From Crocinitomicaceae bacterium (GTDB lineage Bacteria; Bacteroidota; Bacteroidia; Flavobacteriales_D; Crocinitomicaceae): DNA of 64,000 nucleotides. Shown in pieces: positions 1 through 8,012 of the stretch. Numbering within the stretch: the stretch's first letter is position 1; the number at the start of each line of letters is the position of its first letter. The translations under genes and the position numbers were made by a program. Location of the stretch: positions 868,001-932,000 of the forward strand of contig JADJGJ010000001.1 of the NCBI GenBank assembly GCA_016708105.1, given 5' to 3'. The notes beneath the pieces were generated by a model. That model saw only the letters and a list, made by a program, of their open reading frames with translations. It had not been told where the DNA came from and did not search any database.

Positions 1-65
1 TAGCTCGTGAGTTGAGAGATAAACAATACATGAAGGTAATTTCTCTTGCCCCTGAAGTACTCTAA
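1..65 (+). CDS. rplN: 50S ribosomal protein L14, C-terminal fragment
   Basis: Only the last 20 codons are inside the window. They read ARELRDKQYMKVISLAPEVL, which is the standard C-terminus of bacterial L14, and the position directly before rplX is the canonical spc-operon place. The 5' part lies outside the window. L14 is a large-subunit protein at the interface with the 30S subunit. Confidence 0.95.
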   Translation, partial: ARELRDKQYMKVISLAPEVL

Positions 66-84
66 TTATTAATAACGGAGAGAC

Positions 85-399
85 ATGCAAAAGTTGAATA
101 TAAAAGTAGGCGATACCGTAAAAGTAATCAGCGGTGAGTCACGCGGAAGTGAAGGTAAAATCCTTTCTATTGACCGAGTTAAAAATCGTGTCATTGTTGA
201 AGGAGTAAACGTTGTTAAAAAACACCAGAAACCTAATGCTGCCAACCCTCAGGGTGGAATAATTGAAAAAGAAGCCGGAATTCACATTTCAAATGTGATG
301 CTGGTTGTTGGAGGGGTTGCGTCTAAAGTCGGAAGAAAAAAAGACAGCAATGGAAAGTCAGTTAGATTTCTTAAAAAGAATGGGGAGGTAGTTAAATAA
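85..399 (+). CDS. rplX: 50S ribosomal protein L24
   Basis: 104 residues, the usual L24 length. The KOW motif sits at the N-terminus (KVGDTVKVISGESRGSEGKI), followed by the typical NVVKKHQKP and IEKEAGIHISNVM segments. L24 is an assembly initiator that binds the 5' end of 23S rRNA. It follows rplN by 19 bases and precedes rplE by one base, as in the spc operon. Confidence 0.99.
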   Translation: MQKLNIKVGDTVKVISGESRGSEGKILSIDRVKNRVIVEGVNVVKKHQKPNAANPQGGIIEKEAGIHISNVMLVVGGVASKVGRKKDSNGKSVRFLKKNGEVVK

Positions 400-400
400 T

Positions 401-952
401 ATGAGCTATACACCAAGACTTAAAGCAAAGTATTCTGCTGAGATCGCTAAAGATCTTCAGAAACAATTCGGGTTTAAATCCGCAATGAGAATACCTAAGC
501 TTCAGAAAATTGTGCTGAGCCAGGGATTGGGCGATGCCATTTCTGATAAAAAATTGATCGAATCTGCGATTAAAGATATGTCTAGTATTTGTGGTCAAGC
601 TGCAATTGCAATGAACTCGAAGAAAGATATTTCAAACTTTAAGCTTCGTAAAGGAATGCCCGTAGGAGTTAAGGTTACGCTGCGCGGAGATAAAATGTAT
701 GAGTTCCTTGACAGACTTATCAATATTGCGCTGCCAAGAACAAGGGATTTTCGCGGTGTAAACGCGAAAGGTTTTGACGGAAATGGAAATTTCAATATGG
801 GGATTAAAGAGCATATCATCTTCCCTGAAATTGATATTGACAAAGTGAACAAAATCTTTGGTATGGACATCACCTTTGTAACCTCTGCAGATAATGATGA
901 GGAGGCAAAAGCATTATTAACTGGTTTCGGATTCCCATTTGTAAAAAATTAA
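401..952 (+). CDS. rplE: 50S ribosomal protein L5
   Basis: 183 residues, normal length. Typical L5 segments are visible: the MRIPKLQKIVLSQGLG stretch, the KGMPVGVKVTLRG stretch, LPRTRDFRGV and GIKEHIIFPEIDIDK. L5 contacts 5S rRNA and the P-site tRNA in the central protuberance. It is co-transcribed with rplX and rpsN with gaps of one and four bases. Confidence 0.99.
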   Translation: MSYTPRLKAKYSAEIAKDLQKQFGFKSAMRIPKLQKIVLSQGLGDAISDKKLIESAIKDMSSICGQAAIAMNSKKDISNFKLRKGMPVGVKVTLRGDKMYEFLDRLINIALPRTRDFRGVNAKGFDGNGNFNMGIKEHIIFPEIDIDKVNKIFGMDITFVTSADNDEEAKALLTGFGFPFVKN

Positions 953-956
953 TAGC

Positions 957-1244
957 ATGGCAAAAGAATCAATGAAAGCGAGAGAGCGCAAAAGAACCAA
1001 GCTTGCTGCTCGCTATGAAAAAAAGAGAAATGAATTGCGGAAAGCTGCCGCTACCGGTGACTGGGATGCCATGCTGGCGCTTCAGAAATTGCCAAAAAAT
1101 TCTATGAAAATTAGAATTCACAACCGTTGCCAGTTAACAGGCAGACCACGTGGATATATCCGTCAATTTGGAATTTCCCGGGTTACTTTCCGTGAAATGG
1201 CGCTTGTGGGTAAAATCCCGGGAGTAACAAAAGCAAGCTGGTAA
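957..1244 (+). CDS. rpsN: 30S ribosomal protein S14, zinc-independent form
   Basis: 95 residues with the S14 C-terminal signature (NRCQLTGRPRGYIRQFGISR ahead of FREMA and PGVTKASW). It is the long form without the CxxC...CxxC zinc ribbon; the only cysteine is in NRCQ. S14 binds 16S rRNA in the head of the 30S subunit. It is embedded in the spc operon between rplE and rpsH. Confidence 0.98.
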   Translation: MAKESMKARERKRTKLAARYEKKRNELRKAAATGDWDAMLALQKLPKNSMKIRIHNRCQLTGRPRGYIRQFGISRVTFREMALVGKIPGVTKASW

Positions 1245-1267
1245 TAAAGAAAGAAACAATTGTAGCA

Positions 1268-1660
1268 ATGAATACAGATCCAATAGCAGATTTCCTGACG
1301 CGCATAAGAAATGCGCAAATGGCAGGACATAAAGTGGTAGAAATACCTTGCTCTAATATGAAAAAAGAAATAGCTCGAATCCTTGAAGACAAAGGCTATA
1401 TCTTAGGTCATAAAGTAGTTGAAGATGGAAAACAAGGTGTGATTAAAATTGCACTGAAATATGCCAATAATGTACCGGCAATCCGGAAAATTGAGAGAGT
1501 TAGTACTCCTGGTTTGAGAAAATATTGCGGATCGGCTGAATTGCCTCGCGTACTCAACGGTTTGGGAATTGCTATTATTTCAACTTCCAAAGGAGTGATT
1601 TCGGACAAAGAGGCAAGACAACAAGGGGTTGGCGGAGAATTAATCTGCTACGTATATTAA
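1268..1660 (+). CDS. rpsH: 30S ribosomal protein S8
   Basis: 130 residues, typical of S8. It starts MNTDPIADFLTRIRNAQ and ends with the conserved GISTSKG-like and GGELICYVY segments. S8 binds the central domain of 16S rRNA and in E. coli also represses the spc operon by binding its mRNA; whether that holds here cannot be seen. The start ATG follows the S14 stop by 23 bases. Confidence 0.99.
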   Translation: MNTDPIADFLTRIRNAQMAGHKVVEIPCSNMKKEIARILEDKGYILGHKVVEDGKQGVIKIALKYANNVPAIRKIERVSTPGLRKYCGSAELPRVLNGLGIAIISTSKGVISDKEARQQGVGGELICYVY

Positions 1661-1680
1661 TGAGTAACTAAGACAATACT

Positions 1681-2232
1681 ATGTCACGTATAGGAAATGC
1701 GCCGGTTCAAATTGCAAAGGGAGTTGATGTAAAAATTACTGATACAGCAATAACCGTAAAAGGACCAAAAGGTGAATTAAAACAGGAGATTGACAGCGCT
1801 ATTAAAATTGAGAATAATGGCACTGAATTGGTTTTCAAAAGAAATTCAGAGGACAAAGAAATTCGTTCGAAACACGGTCTTTACAGAGCGCTCGTTAAAA
1901 ATATGATTGATGGTGTTTCTGAAGGATTTACAAAAAAACTTGAATTTCATGGGGTAGGTTATCGTGCTGCGGCCAAAGGACAAATCCTTGAAATGTCTGT
2001 TGGATATTCTCACAGTATTTCATTTGAAATTCCTAAAGAAGTAAAAGTATCTGCGGTAACTGAAAAGGGGATGCCTCCAATAGTAACACTTGAGTCGTAT
2101 GACAAACAGTTGCTTGGACAAGTTGCTGCAAAAATCAGATCATTCAGAAAACCTGAGCCTTACAAAGGAAAAGGAATCAGGTACTCAGATGAATTCATTA
2201 GAAGAAAAGCTGGTAAATCAGCTGCGAAATAA
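1681..2232 (+). CDS. rplF: 50S ribosomal protein L6
   Basis: 183 residues with two L6 domains: an N-terminal MSRIGNAPV start and GPKGEL segment, and a C-terminal domain ending EPYKGKGIRYSDEFIRRKAGK, the L6 signature near the C-terminus. L6 sits near the factor-binding centre of the 50S subunit. It lies between rpsH and rplR in the normal spc order. Confidence 0.99.
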   Translation: MSRIGNAPVQIAKGVDVKITDTAITVKGPKGELKQEIDSAIKIENNGTELVFKRNSEDKEIRSKHGLYRALVKNMIDGVSEGFTKKLEFHGVGYRAAAKGQILEMSVGYSHSISFEIPKEVKVSAVTEKGMPPIVTLESYDKQLLGQVAAKIRSFRKPEPYKGKGIRYSDEFIRRKAGKSAAK

Positions 2233-2240
2233 AATGTGTT

Positions 2241-2594
2241 ATGGCTTTAAGTAAAGTTGAAAAAAGAGCAAAAATCAAACGCAGAATCCGCAAAAACATT
2301 TTCGGAACTGCTGAGCAACCAAGACTAAGTGTCTTCAGGTCTAACAAAGAGATTTATGCACAAATCATTGATGATGAAAAAGGAGTGACTCTGGTTGCTT
2401 GTTCATCATACAAGAACCAATCGGTTGATGGAAAAAATAAATCTGAACAAGCCGCTGTCATTGGACGCGAACTCGCTGAAAAAGCAGTGAAAGCTGGTGT
2501 AAGTTCAGTTGTTTTTGACCGCAACGGATATCAATACCATGGTCGGGTGAAGGCTCTTGCTGACGGAGCTCGTGAAGGAGGATTAAAATTTTAA
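2241..2594 (+). CDS. rplR: 50S ribosomal protein L18
   Basis: 117 residues. The sequence shows the basic N-terminus (KRAKIKRRIRKNIFGT), PRLSVFRSNKEIYAQIIDD and the C-terminal VFDRNGYQYHGRVKALADGAREGGL, all typical of bacterial L18. It binds 5S rRNA together with L5. The start is 8 bases after the rplF stop. Confidence 0.99.
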   Translation: MALSKVEKRAKIKRRIRKNIFGTAEQPRLSVFRSNKEIYAQIIDDEKGVTLVACSSYKNQSVDGKNKSEQAAVIGRELAEKAVKAGVSSVVFDRNGYQYHGRVKALADGAREGGLKF

Positions 2595-2606
2595 TACTGA
2601 AAAAAA

Positions 2607-3110
2607 ATGAATATAGTTAGAGCTGCCGATATTGAGTTAAAAGACAGACTTGTTGCGCTTAATCGTGTGACCAAGGTAACTAAAGGAGGTCGTACTTTCA
2701 GTTTTTCAGCAATTGTAGTTGTTGGAAATGAAAACGGAATCGTTGGTCATGGTCTTGGTAAAGCCAAAGAGGTTGTGGATGCAATTTCGAAAGGTGTTGA
2801 TGATGCAAAGAAAAACTTGATCAGAGTGCCTGTTATCAATGGAACTGTTCCTCACGAACAACATGGTAAATTTTCTGGTGCGCGCGTTTTTCTTAAACCT
2901 GCATCTCATGGTACTGGTGTGATAGCTGGTGGTGCTATGCGTGCCGTGCTGGAAAGTGCCGGTGTGAAAGATATCCTTGCTAAATCTCAAGGTTCATCAA
3001 ACCCTCATAACGTGGTGAAAGCAACTATTGATGCTCTAGGTAGAATGAGAGACGCAGTATCTATTGCTCGTGATCGCGGTGTTTCAATGGAAAAAGTATT
3101 TAACGGTTAA
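2607..3110 (+). CDS. rpsE: 30S ribosomal protein S5
   Basis: 167 residues. The N-terminal S5 double-stranded RNA binding domain (LKDRLVALNRVTKVTKGGR, VVGNENGIVGHGLGKAKEV) and the C-terminal domain (GVIAGGAMRAVLESAGVKDILAK with SNPHNVVKAT) are both complete. S5 is important for decoding fidelity. It follows rplR by 12 bases. Confidence 0.99.
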   Translation: MNIVRAADIELKDRLVALNRVTKVTKGGRTFSFSAIVVVGNENGIVGHGLGKAKEVVDAISKGVDDAKKNLIRVPVINGTVPHEQHGKFSGARVFLKPASHGTGVIAGGAMRAVLESAGVKDILAKSQGSSNPHNVVKATIDALGRMRDAVSIARDRGVSMEKVFNG

Positions 3111-3122
3111 TCTCATTTTAAG

Positions 3123-3299
3123 ATGGCAACCATAAAAATAAAACAAGTAAGAAGCGCAATCAATAAACCGATTGATCAGAAAAGGACAATCAAAGCGCTT
3201 GGGTTCAGCAAACTAAATCAGGTTGTTGAAAAAGAAGCTACTCCTCAGATTTTGGGGATGATTAAAAAAGTTTCTCACCTGGTAATTGAAGTGAAATAA
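3123..3299 (+). CDS. rpmD: 50S ribosomal protein L30
   Basis: A 58-residue frame from ATG at 3123 to TAA at 3297. It translates as MATIKIKQVRSAINKPIDQK, then RTIKALGFSKLNQVVEKEAT, then PQILGMIKKVSHLVIEVK, matching the small bacterial L30 in length and motif (RTIKALGF...). It sits between rpsE and rplO, the canonical position. It is short enough to be missed by length-filtered gene calling. Confidence 0.98.
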   Translation: MATIKIKQVRSAINKPIDQKRTIKALGFSKLNQVVEKEATPQILGMIKKVSHLVIEVK

Positions 3300-3319
3300 T
3301 TTAGTAAGACTCAATAAAG

Positions 3320-3772
3320 ATGAATTTGCATAGTCTAAAACCGGCAGAAGGATCGGTAAAAAACAGAAAGAGAATTGGACGCGGTGAAGGTTCTGGTCAC
3401 GGTGGAACATCAACTCGTGGACACAAAGGAGCAAAAGCTCGCTCTGGATATAAAAGTAAAATCGGATTTGAAGGTGGACAAATGCCGTTGCAACGTCGTC
3501 TTCCTAAATTTGGTTTTAAAAATATTAATCGCGTTGAGTATAAAGGAATCAACTTGGATACACTGCAAAAATTAGCTGAAACGGCAAATTTAACTGAAGT
3601 AAATCCAGCCGTTTTGATTGAGCGCGGTCTTGCTTCAAAACATGACAATATTAAAATTTTGGGTAGAGGTGAATTGAAAGCCAAACTAAAAGTAACAGCA
3701 CATGCATTTTCTGCAACAGCAAAATCTGGAGTAGAGGCAGCAGGTGGCACAGTTGAAATCATTGGCGCATAA
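3320..3772 (+). CDS. rplO: 50S ribosomal protein L15
   Basis: 150 residues. The glycine and arginine rich N-terminus (GRGEGSGHGGTSTRGHKGAKAR), FEGGQMPLQRRLPKFGF and the C-terminal AKSGVEAAGGTVEII are L15 hallmarks. L15 is a late-assembly 50S protein. It precedes secY by 15 bases, as in most bacteria. Confidence 0.99.
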   Translation: MNLHSLKPAEGSVKNRKRIGRGEGSGHGGTSTRGHKGAKARSGYKSKIGFEGGQMPLQRRLPKFGFKNINRVEYKGINLDTLQKLAETANLTEVNPAVLIERGLASKHDNIKILGRGELKAKLKVTAHAFSATAKSGVEAAGGTVEIIGA

Positions 3773-3787
3773 TCCCGCTTTAAGTGA

Positions 3788-5119
3788 ATGAAAAAATTTA
3801 TTGACACATTAAAAAATATCTGGAAAGTTGATGAACTTAGAACCAGAATAACTTTTACACTCGGGGTAATTCTAGTGTATCGTTTGGGTTCTTTTATCAT
3901 TTTACCGGGTGTTGATCAGGGCGCCTTAGGTGCCGGAGGTGCTTCTACTGGATTGGTTGGTCTCTTGGATTTATTTGCGGGAGGAGCCTTTAGCAAGGCG
4001 TCAATTATGGCACTGGGTATCATGCCATACATTTCTGCTTCCATTATCATGCAATTACTTGCGATGGCAGTACCTGTTGTTCAGAAAATTCAGAAAGAGG
4101 GTGAGAGCGGTCGTAGAAAAATTAATAGCTATACAAGAGTTTTAACTATAGCAATCTGCGCATTTCAGGCACCAAGTTATCTGCAAATGTATGTTATCGG
4201 AAAAAATGGTGTGGCTGATCCTGATATGATGTGGTGGATTTCTTGTATAATGCTCTTAGTTGCCGGAACCATGTTTGCCATGTGGTTAGGTGAAAGAATA
4301 ACTGACAAAGGAATTGGTAACGGCGTTTCATTGTTGATCACAGTTGGTATCTTGGCGAGATTCCCTGCCGCAATTATTTCTGAGTTTGAAATTCGTAGTC
4401 AGGGAAGTGGTTCAATCTTCATGTTTATTGTTGAATTGCTTGTTTTCTTCGCAATTATTATGGTCACAGTGTTGATTGTACAAGGTGTGAGACGAGTACA
4501 GATTAATTATGCAAAACGTGTGGTTGGCGCCAAAGGTGCAGCAACTGACGCAGGTACTAGAAGCTACATTCCTCTTAAAGTGAACGCTTCAGGGGTAATG
4601 CCAATCATTTTTGCTCAAGCGATCATGACTATTCCTACCATGATAAATCCTGAGACAACAAACGTGGTATTAATGGCATTGGCAGATTACAGAGGATTTT
4701 GGTATAATTTCATTTTTGGTTTACTGATCGTGATTTTTACGTACTTCTACACAGCCATAACCATTAATCCAAAACAAATTGCAGATGATTTGAAACGTAA
4801 CGGAGGATTTATTCCGGGTGTTAAACCAGGTTCTGATACTGCATTATTTATTGATAATATTTTATCTCGCATCACACTTCCTGGATCGTTATTCCTAGCT
4901 GCAATTGCAATTATACCAGCATTTGCCATGTTATTTGGAATAAATGATGCCTTTGCCATGTTCATGGGTGGAACATCTATGTTGATTATGGTAGGTGTAG
5001 TGTTAGATACGTTACAACAAATAGAAACTTATCTATTGAACCGTCACTATGATGGATTGATGGAAGGAGGAAAGATACGAGGCAGAAGGGCTACAAATGA
5101 AATGACTGGAATTGCATAG
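3788..5119 (+). CDS. secY: Protein translocase subunit SecY
   Basis: 443 residues, ten hydrophobic membrane segments. Recognisable SecY features are the N-terminal cytosolic helix and TM1 (TFTLGVILVYRLGSFI), ALGIMPYISASIIMQLL, the plug region near LLDLFAGGAF, ERITDKGIGNGVSL, and the cytosolic loop YIPLKVNASGVMPIIFAQA. SecY is the channel of the inner-membrane Sec translocon that exports all the signal-peptide proteins seen in this window. It sits between rplO and infA, with infA starting one base after its stop. Confidence 0.99.
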   Translation: MKKFIDTLKNIWKVDELRTRITFTLGVILVYRLGSFIILPGVDQGALGAGGASTGLVGLLDLFAGGAFSKASIMALGIMPYISASIIMQLLAMAVPVVQKIQKEGESGRRKINSYTRVLTIAICAFQAPSYLQMYVIGKNGVADPDMMWWISCIMLLVAGTMFAMWLGERITDKGIGNGVSLLITVGILARFPAAIISEFEIRSQGSGSIFMFIVELLVFFAIIMVTVLIVQGVRRVQINYAKRVVGAKGAATDAGTRSYIPLKVNASGVMPIIFAQAIMTIPTMINPETTNVVLMALADYRGFWYNFIFGLLIVIFTYFYTAITINPKQIADDLKRNGGFIPGVKPGSDTALFIDNILSRITLPGSLFLAAIAIIPAFAMLFGINDAFAMFMGGTSMLIMVGVVLDTLQQIETYLLNRHYDGLMEGGKIRGRRATNEMTGIA

Positions 5120-5120
5120 T

Positions 5121-5339
5121 ATGGCTAAACAGTCGTCAATTGAGTTGGATGGAACAATAGTAGAAGCATTGTCAAACGCAATGTTTCGGGTTGAGTTACA
5201 AAACGGGCACATTATAACTGCTCATATATCGGGAAAAATGAGGATGCACTACATCAAAATTCTTCCCGGTGATAAAGTGAAGTTGGAGATGTCTCCTTAT
5301 GATTTAACAAAGGGGAGAATAACATACAGATACAAATAA
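5121..5339 (+). CDS. infA: Translation initiation factor IF-1
   Basis: 72 residues from ATG at 5121 (MAKQSSIELDGTIVEALSNA). It has the S1/OB-fold segments FRVELQNGHIITAHISGKMR and GDKVKLEMSPYDLTKGRITYR, standard for IF-1. A TTG nine bases upstream is in frame but lies inside the secY end, so the ATG is preferred. IF-1 occupies the 30S A site during initiation. Confidence 0.99.
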   Translation: MAKQSSIELDGTIVEALSNAMFRVELQNGHIITAHISGKMRMHYIKILPGDKVKLEMSPYDLTKGRITYRYK

Positions 5340-5347
5340 TAAAAGAG

Positions 5348-5464
5348 ATGAAAGTTAAAGCTTCTGTAAAAAAACGGTCTGCAGACTGCAAGATTGTTAA
5401 ACGTAATGGGGTTGTTTACGTGATCAACAAAAAGAACCCAAAATTTAAACAAAGACAAGGATAA
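5348..5464 (+). CDS. rpmJ: 50S ribosomal protein L36, zinc-free form
   Basis: A 38-residue frame starting MKVKASVKKRSADCKIVKRN and ending KKNPKFKQRQG. The usual zinc ligands (C11, C14, C27, H33) are reduced to one cysteine at position 14, with S11, N27 and F33 in the others, so it is a C-minus L36. It lies between infA and rpsM, the expected position, and is too short for most length cut-offs. Confidence 0.97.
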   Translation: MKVKASVKKRSADCKIVKRNGVVYVINKKNPKFKQRQG

Positions 5465-5479
5465 GAATATAGTATAGCT

Positions 5480-5854
5480 ATGGCGAGAATTGCTGGAATA
5501 GATTTACCAAAAAACAAAAGAGGCGTAGTAGGCCTTCAGTATGTTTACGGTATAGGTAAAAGCACTGCAACACGTATTTTAAGTGATTGCAATGTAAGTG
5601 AAGATATCAAAGTTGGCGAGTGGAATGACGAGCAAACTCAAAAGATTCGTGCTAAGGTAGCCGAGATCAAAGTTGAGGGTGCGTTGCGTTCTGAAGTTCA
5701 ATTGAATATCAAACGTCTAATGGATATTGGTTGTTATCGTGGAGTTCGTCACAGAGCAGGATTACCGCTCAGAGGTCAACACACAAAAAACAACTCTCGT
5801 ACCCGTAAAGGAAAGAGAAAAACTGTGGCTAACAAGAAAAAAGTAACTAAATAA
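5480..5854 (+). CDS. rpsM: 30S ribosomal protein S13
   Basis: 124 residues. It begins MARIAGIDLPKNKRGVVGL, has the YGIGKSTA helix-two-turn-helix and ends with the basic tail HTKNNSRTRKGKRKTVANKK. S13 contacts the P-site tRNA and bridges to the 50S subunit. It opens the alpha-operon block rpsM-rpsK-rpsD-rpoA-rplQ. Confidence 0.99.
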   Translation: MARIAGIDLPKNKRGVVGLQYVYGIGKSTATRILSDCNVSEDIKVGEWNDEQTQKIRAKVAEIKVEGALRSEVQLNIKRLMDIGCYRGVRHRAGLPLRGQHTKNNSRTRKGKRKTVANKKKVTK

Positions 5855-5867
5855 CATCCACTGAATT

Positions 5868-6254
5868 ATGGCAAAAGTTGGCAAAGTAAAGAAGAAGAAT
5901 GTTAGAATTGACGCTGTTGGACAAGCTCATATTCAGTCAACCTTCAATAATGTGATTGTGTCTCTGACAAATGCATCAGGAGAAGTTATTTCTTGGTCAT
6001 CTGCAGGAAAAATGGGCTTCAGAGGTTCTAAGAAAAACACTCCGTATGCTGCACAAGTTGCGGCTGAAGAGTGCTCTAAAGAAGCTTATGAGAACGGATT
6101 GCGCAAAGTGAAGGTATTTGTGAAAGGCCCTGGATCTGGAAGAGAATCTGCGATTCGGTCAATTTCAAATTCAGGAATTGAAGTAATGGAAATAGTTGAC
6201 GTTACTCCAATGCCTCACAACGGATGCAGACCTCCGAAAAAGAGAAGAGTATAA
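5868..6254 (+). CDS. rpsK: 30S ribosomal protein S11
   Basis: 128 residues. Typical S11 segments: AHIQSTFNNVIVSLTNASG, WSSAGKMGFRGSKKNTPYAAQ, VKGPGSGRESAIR and the C-terminal DVTPMPHNGCRPPKKRRV. S11 forms part of the 30S platform near the mRNA exit. Gaps to rpsM and rpsD are 13 and 30 bases. Confidence 0.99.
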   Translation: MAKVGKVKKKNVRIDAVGQAHIQSTFNNVIVSLTNASGEVISWSSAGKMGFRGSKKNTPYAAQVAAEECSKEAYENGLRKVKVFVKGPGSGRESAIRSISNSGIEVMEIVDVTPMPHNGCRPPKKRRV

Positions 6255-6284
6255 TTTTATTAACAGAAGAAAAAACATCAGGCA

Positions 6285-6890
6285 ATGGCAAGATATACCG
6301 GCCCTACTTCAAAGATAGCAAGAAGATTCAGAGACCCGATTTTTGGTCCTGATAAGGCGTACGAAAGAAAAAATTATCCTCCGGGACAACATGGACCTAA
6401 CAAACGTCGTGGTAAACAAAGCGAATATGCGGTTCAGTTGCAAGAGAAACAAAAAGCAAAATACACCTATGGTATTTTGGAGCGTCAGTTTGAAAACTTA
6501 TTCAACCGTGCATCACGCATGAAAGGTATCACAGGTGAAAATTTACTAGCACTTTGTGAAGCTCGCCTTGACAATACTGTTTATCGTCTTGGTTTGTCTA
6601 CAACTCGCAGAGGGGCAAGACAATTGGTAACGCACAGACACATCACTGTGAATGGAGAAGTGGTTAACGTTCCTTCGTTCTCGTTGAAAGTTGGCGATGT
6701 AATTGCGGTGCGTGAAAAATCAAAATCACTTGAATCAATTACAAATTCATTAGGGGTTACAAGCAAAAAATTTGATTGGTTAGATTGGAATCAATCAAAC
6801 ATGAGTGGAAAATTCATCAGTGTTCCTGCTCGTGATATGATTCCTGAAAACATTAAGGAGCAACTGATTGTAGAGTTGTACTCTAAATAA
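6285..6890 (+). CDS. rpsD: 30S ribosomal protein S4
   Basis: 201 residues. It starts MARYTGPTSKIARRFRDPIF, the flavobacterial-type zinc-free N-terminus, and has the S4 RNA-binding domain around residues 90-155 (CEARLDNTVYRLGLSTTRRGARQLVTHRHITVNG). S4 is a primary 16S rRNA binder. In E. coli it represses the alpha operon; the 107-base structured gap after this gene could be a target for similar control, but that is inference. Confidence 0.99.
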   Translation: MARYTGPTSKIARRFRDPIFGPDKAYERKNYPPGQHGPNKRRGKQSEYAVQLQEKQKAKYTYGILERQFENLFNRASRMKGITGENLLALCEARLDNTVYRLGLSTTRRGARQLVTHRHITVNGEVVNVPSFSLKVGDVIAVREKSKSLESITNSLGVTSKKFDWLDWNQSNMSGKFISVPARDMIPENIKEQLIVELYSK

Positions 6891-6997
6891 GAATTAACGA
6901 GCATATTAATCATTGGCCCCAGGCTAAAGGATTTTCCCGATGTATCTTCAGTCGGGCAGGTCGCGCAACCCGGGTACAATTAAAACGAAGATAAAAC
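6891..6997 (+). promoter_or_regulatory. Structured leader between rpsD and rpoA
   Basis: This 107-base gap is long for the operon and visibly richer in G and C than its neighbours. CCCGA at 6936-6940 can pair with TCGGG at 6952-6956, and the same TCGGG can instead pair with CCCGG in the palindrome ACCCGGGT at 6968-6975, so the two hairpins exclude each other. This would suit an mRNA switch bound by S4 or another r-protein. Only the sequence complementarity is observed; function is inferred. Confidence 0.35.
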
Positions 6998-7990
6998 ATG
7001 GCAATTTTAGAATTTCAAAAACCGGACAAAGTAATCATGATCGAATCTGACGATTTTCGTGGTCAGTTCGAATTCAGACCTCTTGAACCGGGGTATGGTG
7101 TAACAGTTGGTAATGCATTAAGAAGAATTTTACTTTCTTCTTTGGAGGGTTACGCAATTTGTTCAGTGAAAATTGAAGGCGTAAGTCACGAATTTTCTAC
7201 AATCAAAGGAGTAGTTGATGATGTCACTGAAATGATTTTGAACTTGAAACAAGTTCGTTTCAAACAACAAATTGATGGAACAGACACTGAAAAAGTGATT
7301 GTTTCAATTAGCGGACAAGATAAGCTTACTGCTGGCGATATTGGTAAATACACAACCGCATTTCAGGTATTAAATCCTGATTTGGTTATTTGCACCATGG
7401 AACCGAAAGTAAAATTGAACATGGAAGTTGAAATTGTAAAAGGTCGTGGTTATGTTCCTGCTGAAGAAAATAAAGGAGGAAATGCACCGATTGGAACCAT
7501 TTATACTGATTCAATTTTTACTCCGATTAAAAATGTAAAATACACTGTAGAAAACTATCGTGTTGAGCAAAAAACGGATTACGAAAAATTGATTTTTGAT
7601 ATTCAAACCGACGGATCAATTACACCAAAAGATGCTTTGCAAGAGGCTGCAAAAATTCTGATTCATCACTTCATGCTATTCTCAGATGAGCGTATTACTT
7701 TGGATACTGAAGTTAAATCAGAGACTGAAGAATTTGATGAGACATCACTTCACATGCGTCAGCTTTTGAAAACAAAACTGGTAGATATGGATTTATCAGT
7801 GAGAGCATTGAATTGCCTGAAAGCAGCTGACGTAGAAACTTTAGGTGATTTAGTATCATACAATAAAAATGATCTTTTGAAATTCAGAAATTTTGGAAAG
7901 AAATCATTGACTGAACTTGAAGACCTAGTTGAAGCAAAAGGTCTGGCGTTTGGTATGAATGTTTCTAAATATAAATTAGATAAAGAATAA
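6998..7990 (+). CDS. rpoA: DNA-directed RNA polymerase subunit alpha
   Basis: 330 residues, normal length. The N-terminal dimerisation domain carries LEPGYGVTVGNALRRILLSSL and the C-terminal domain has the helix-hairpin segment around SLHMRQLLKTKLVDMDLSVRALNCLKAADVETLGDLV. Alpha dimerises to nucleate RNA polymerase assembly, and its C-terminal domain contacts UP elements and activators. It is followed by rplQ after 22 bases, the usual arrangement. Confidence 0.99.
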   Translation: MAILEFQKPDKVIMIESDDFRGQFEFRPLEPGYGVTVGNALRRILLSSLEGYAICSVKIEGVSHEFSTIKGVVDDVTEMILNLKQVRFKQQIDGTDTEKVIVSISGQDKLTAGDIGKYTTAFQVLNPDLVICTMEPKVKLNMEVEIVKGRGYVPAEENKGGNAPIGTIYTDSIFTPIKNVKYTVENYRVEQKTDYEKLIFDIQTDGSITPKDALQEAAKILIHHFMLFSDERITLDTEVKSETEEFDETSLHMRQLLKTKLVDMDLSVRALNCLKAADVETLGDLVSYNKNDLLKFRNFGKKSLTELEDLVEAKGLAFGMNVSKYKLDKE

Positions 7991-8012
7991 CTGAGAATAT
8001 TATTTTACAGCA

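Noticed and set aside
3397..3900. 167-codon minus-strand frame over rplO
   Set aside because: Antisense shadow of rplO and secY; no family match and lies within the ribosomal operon.
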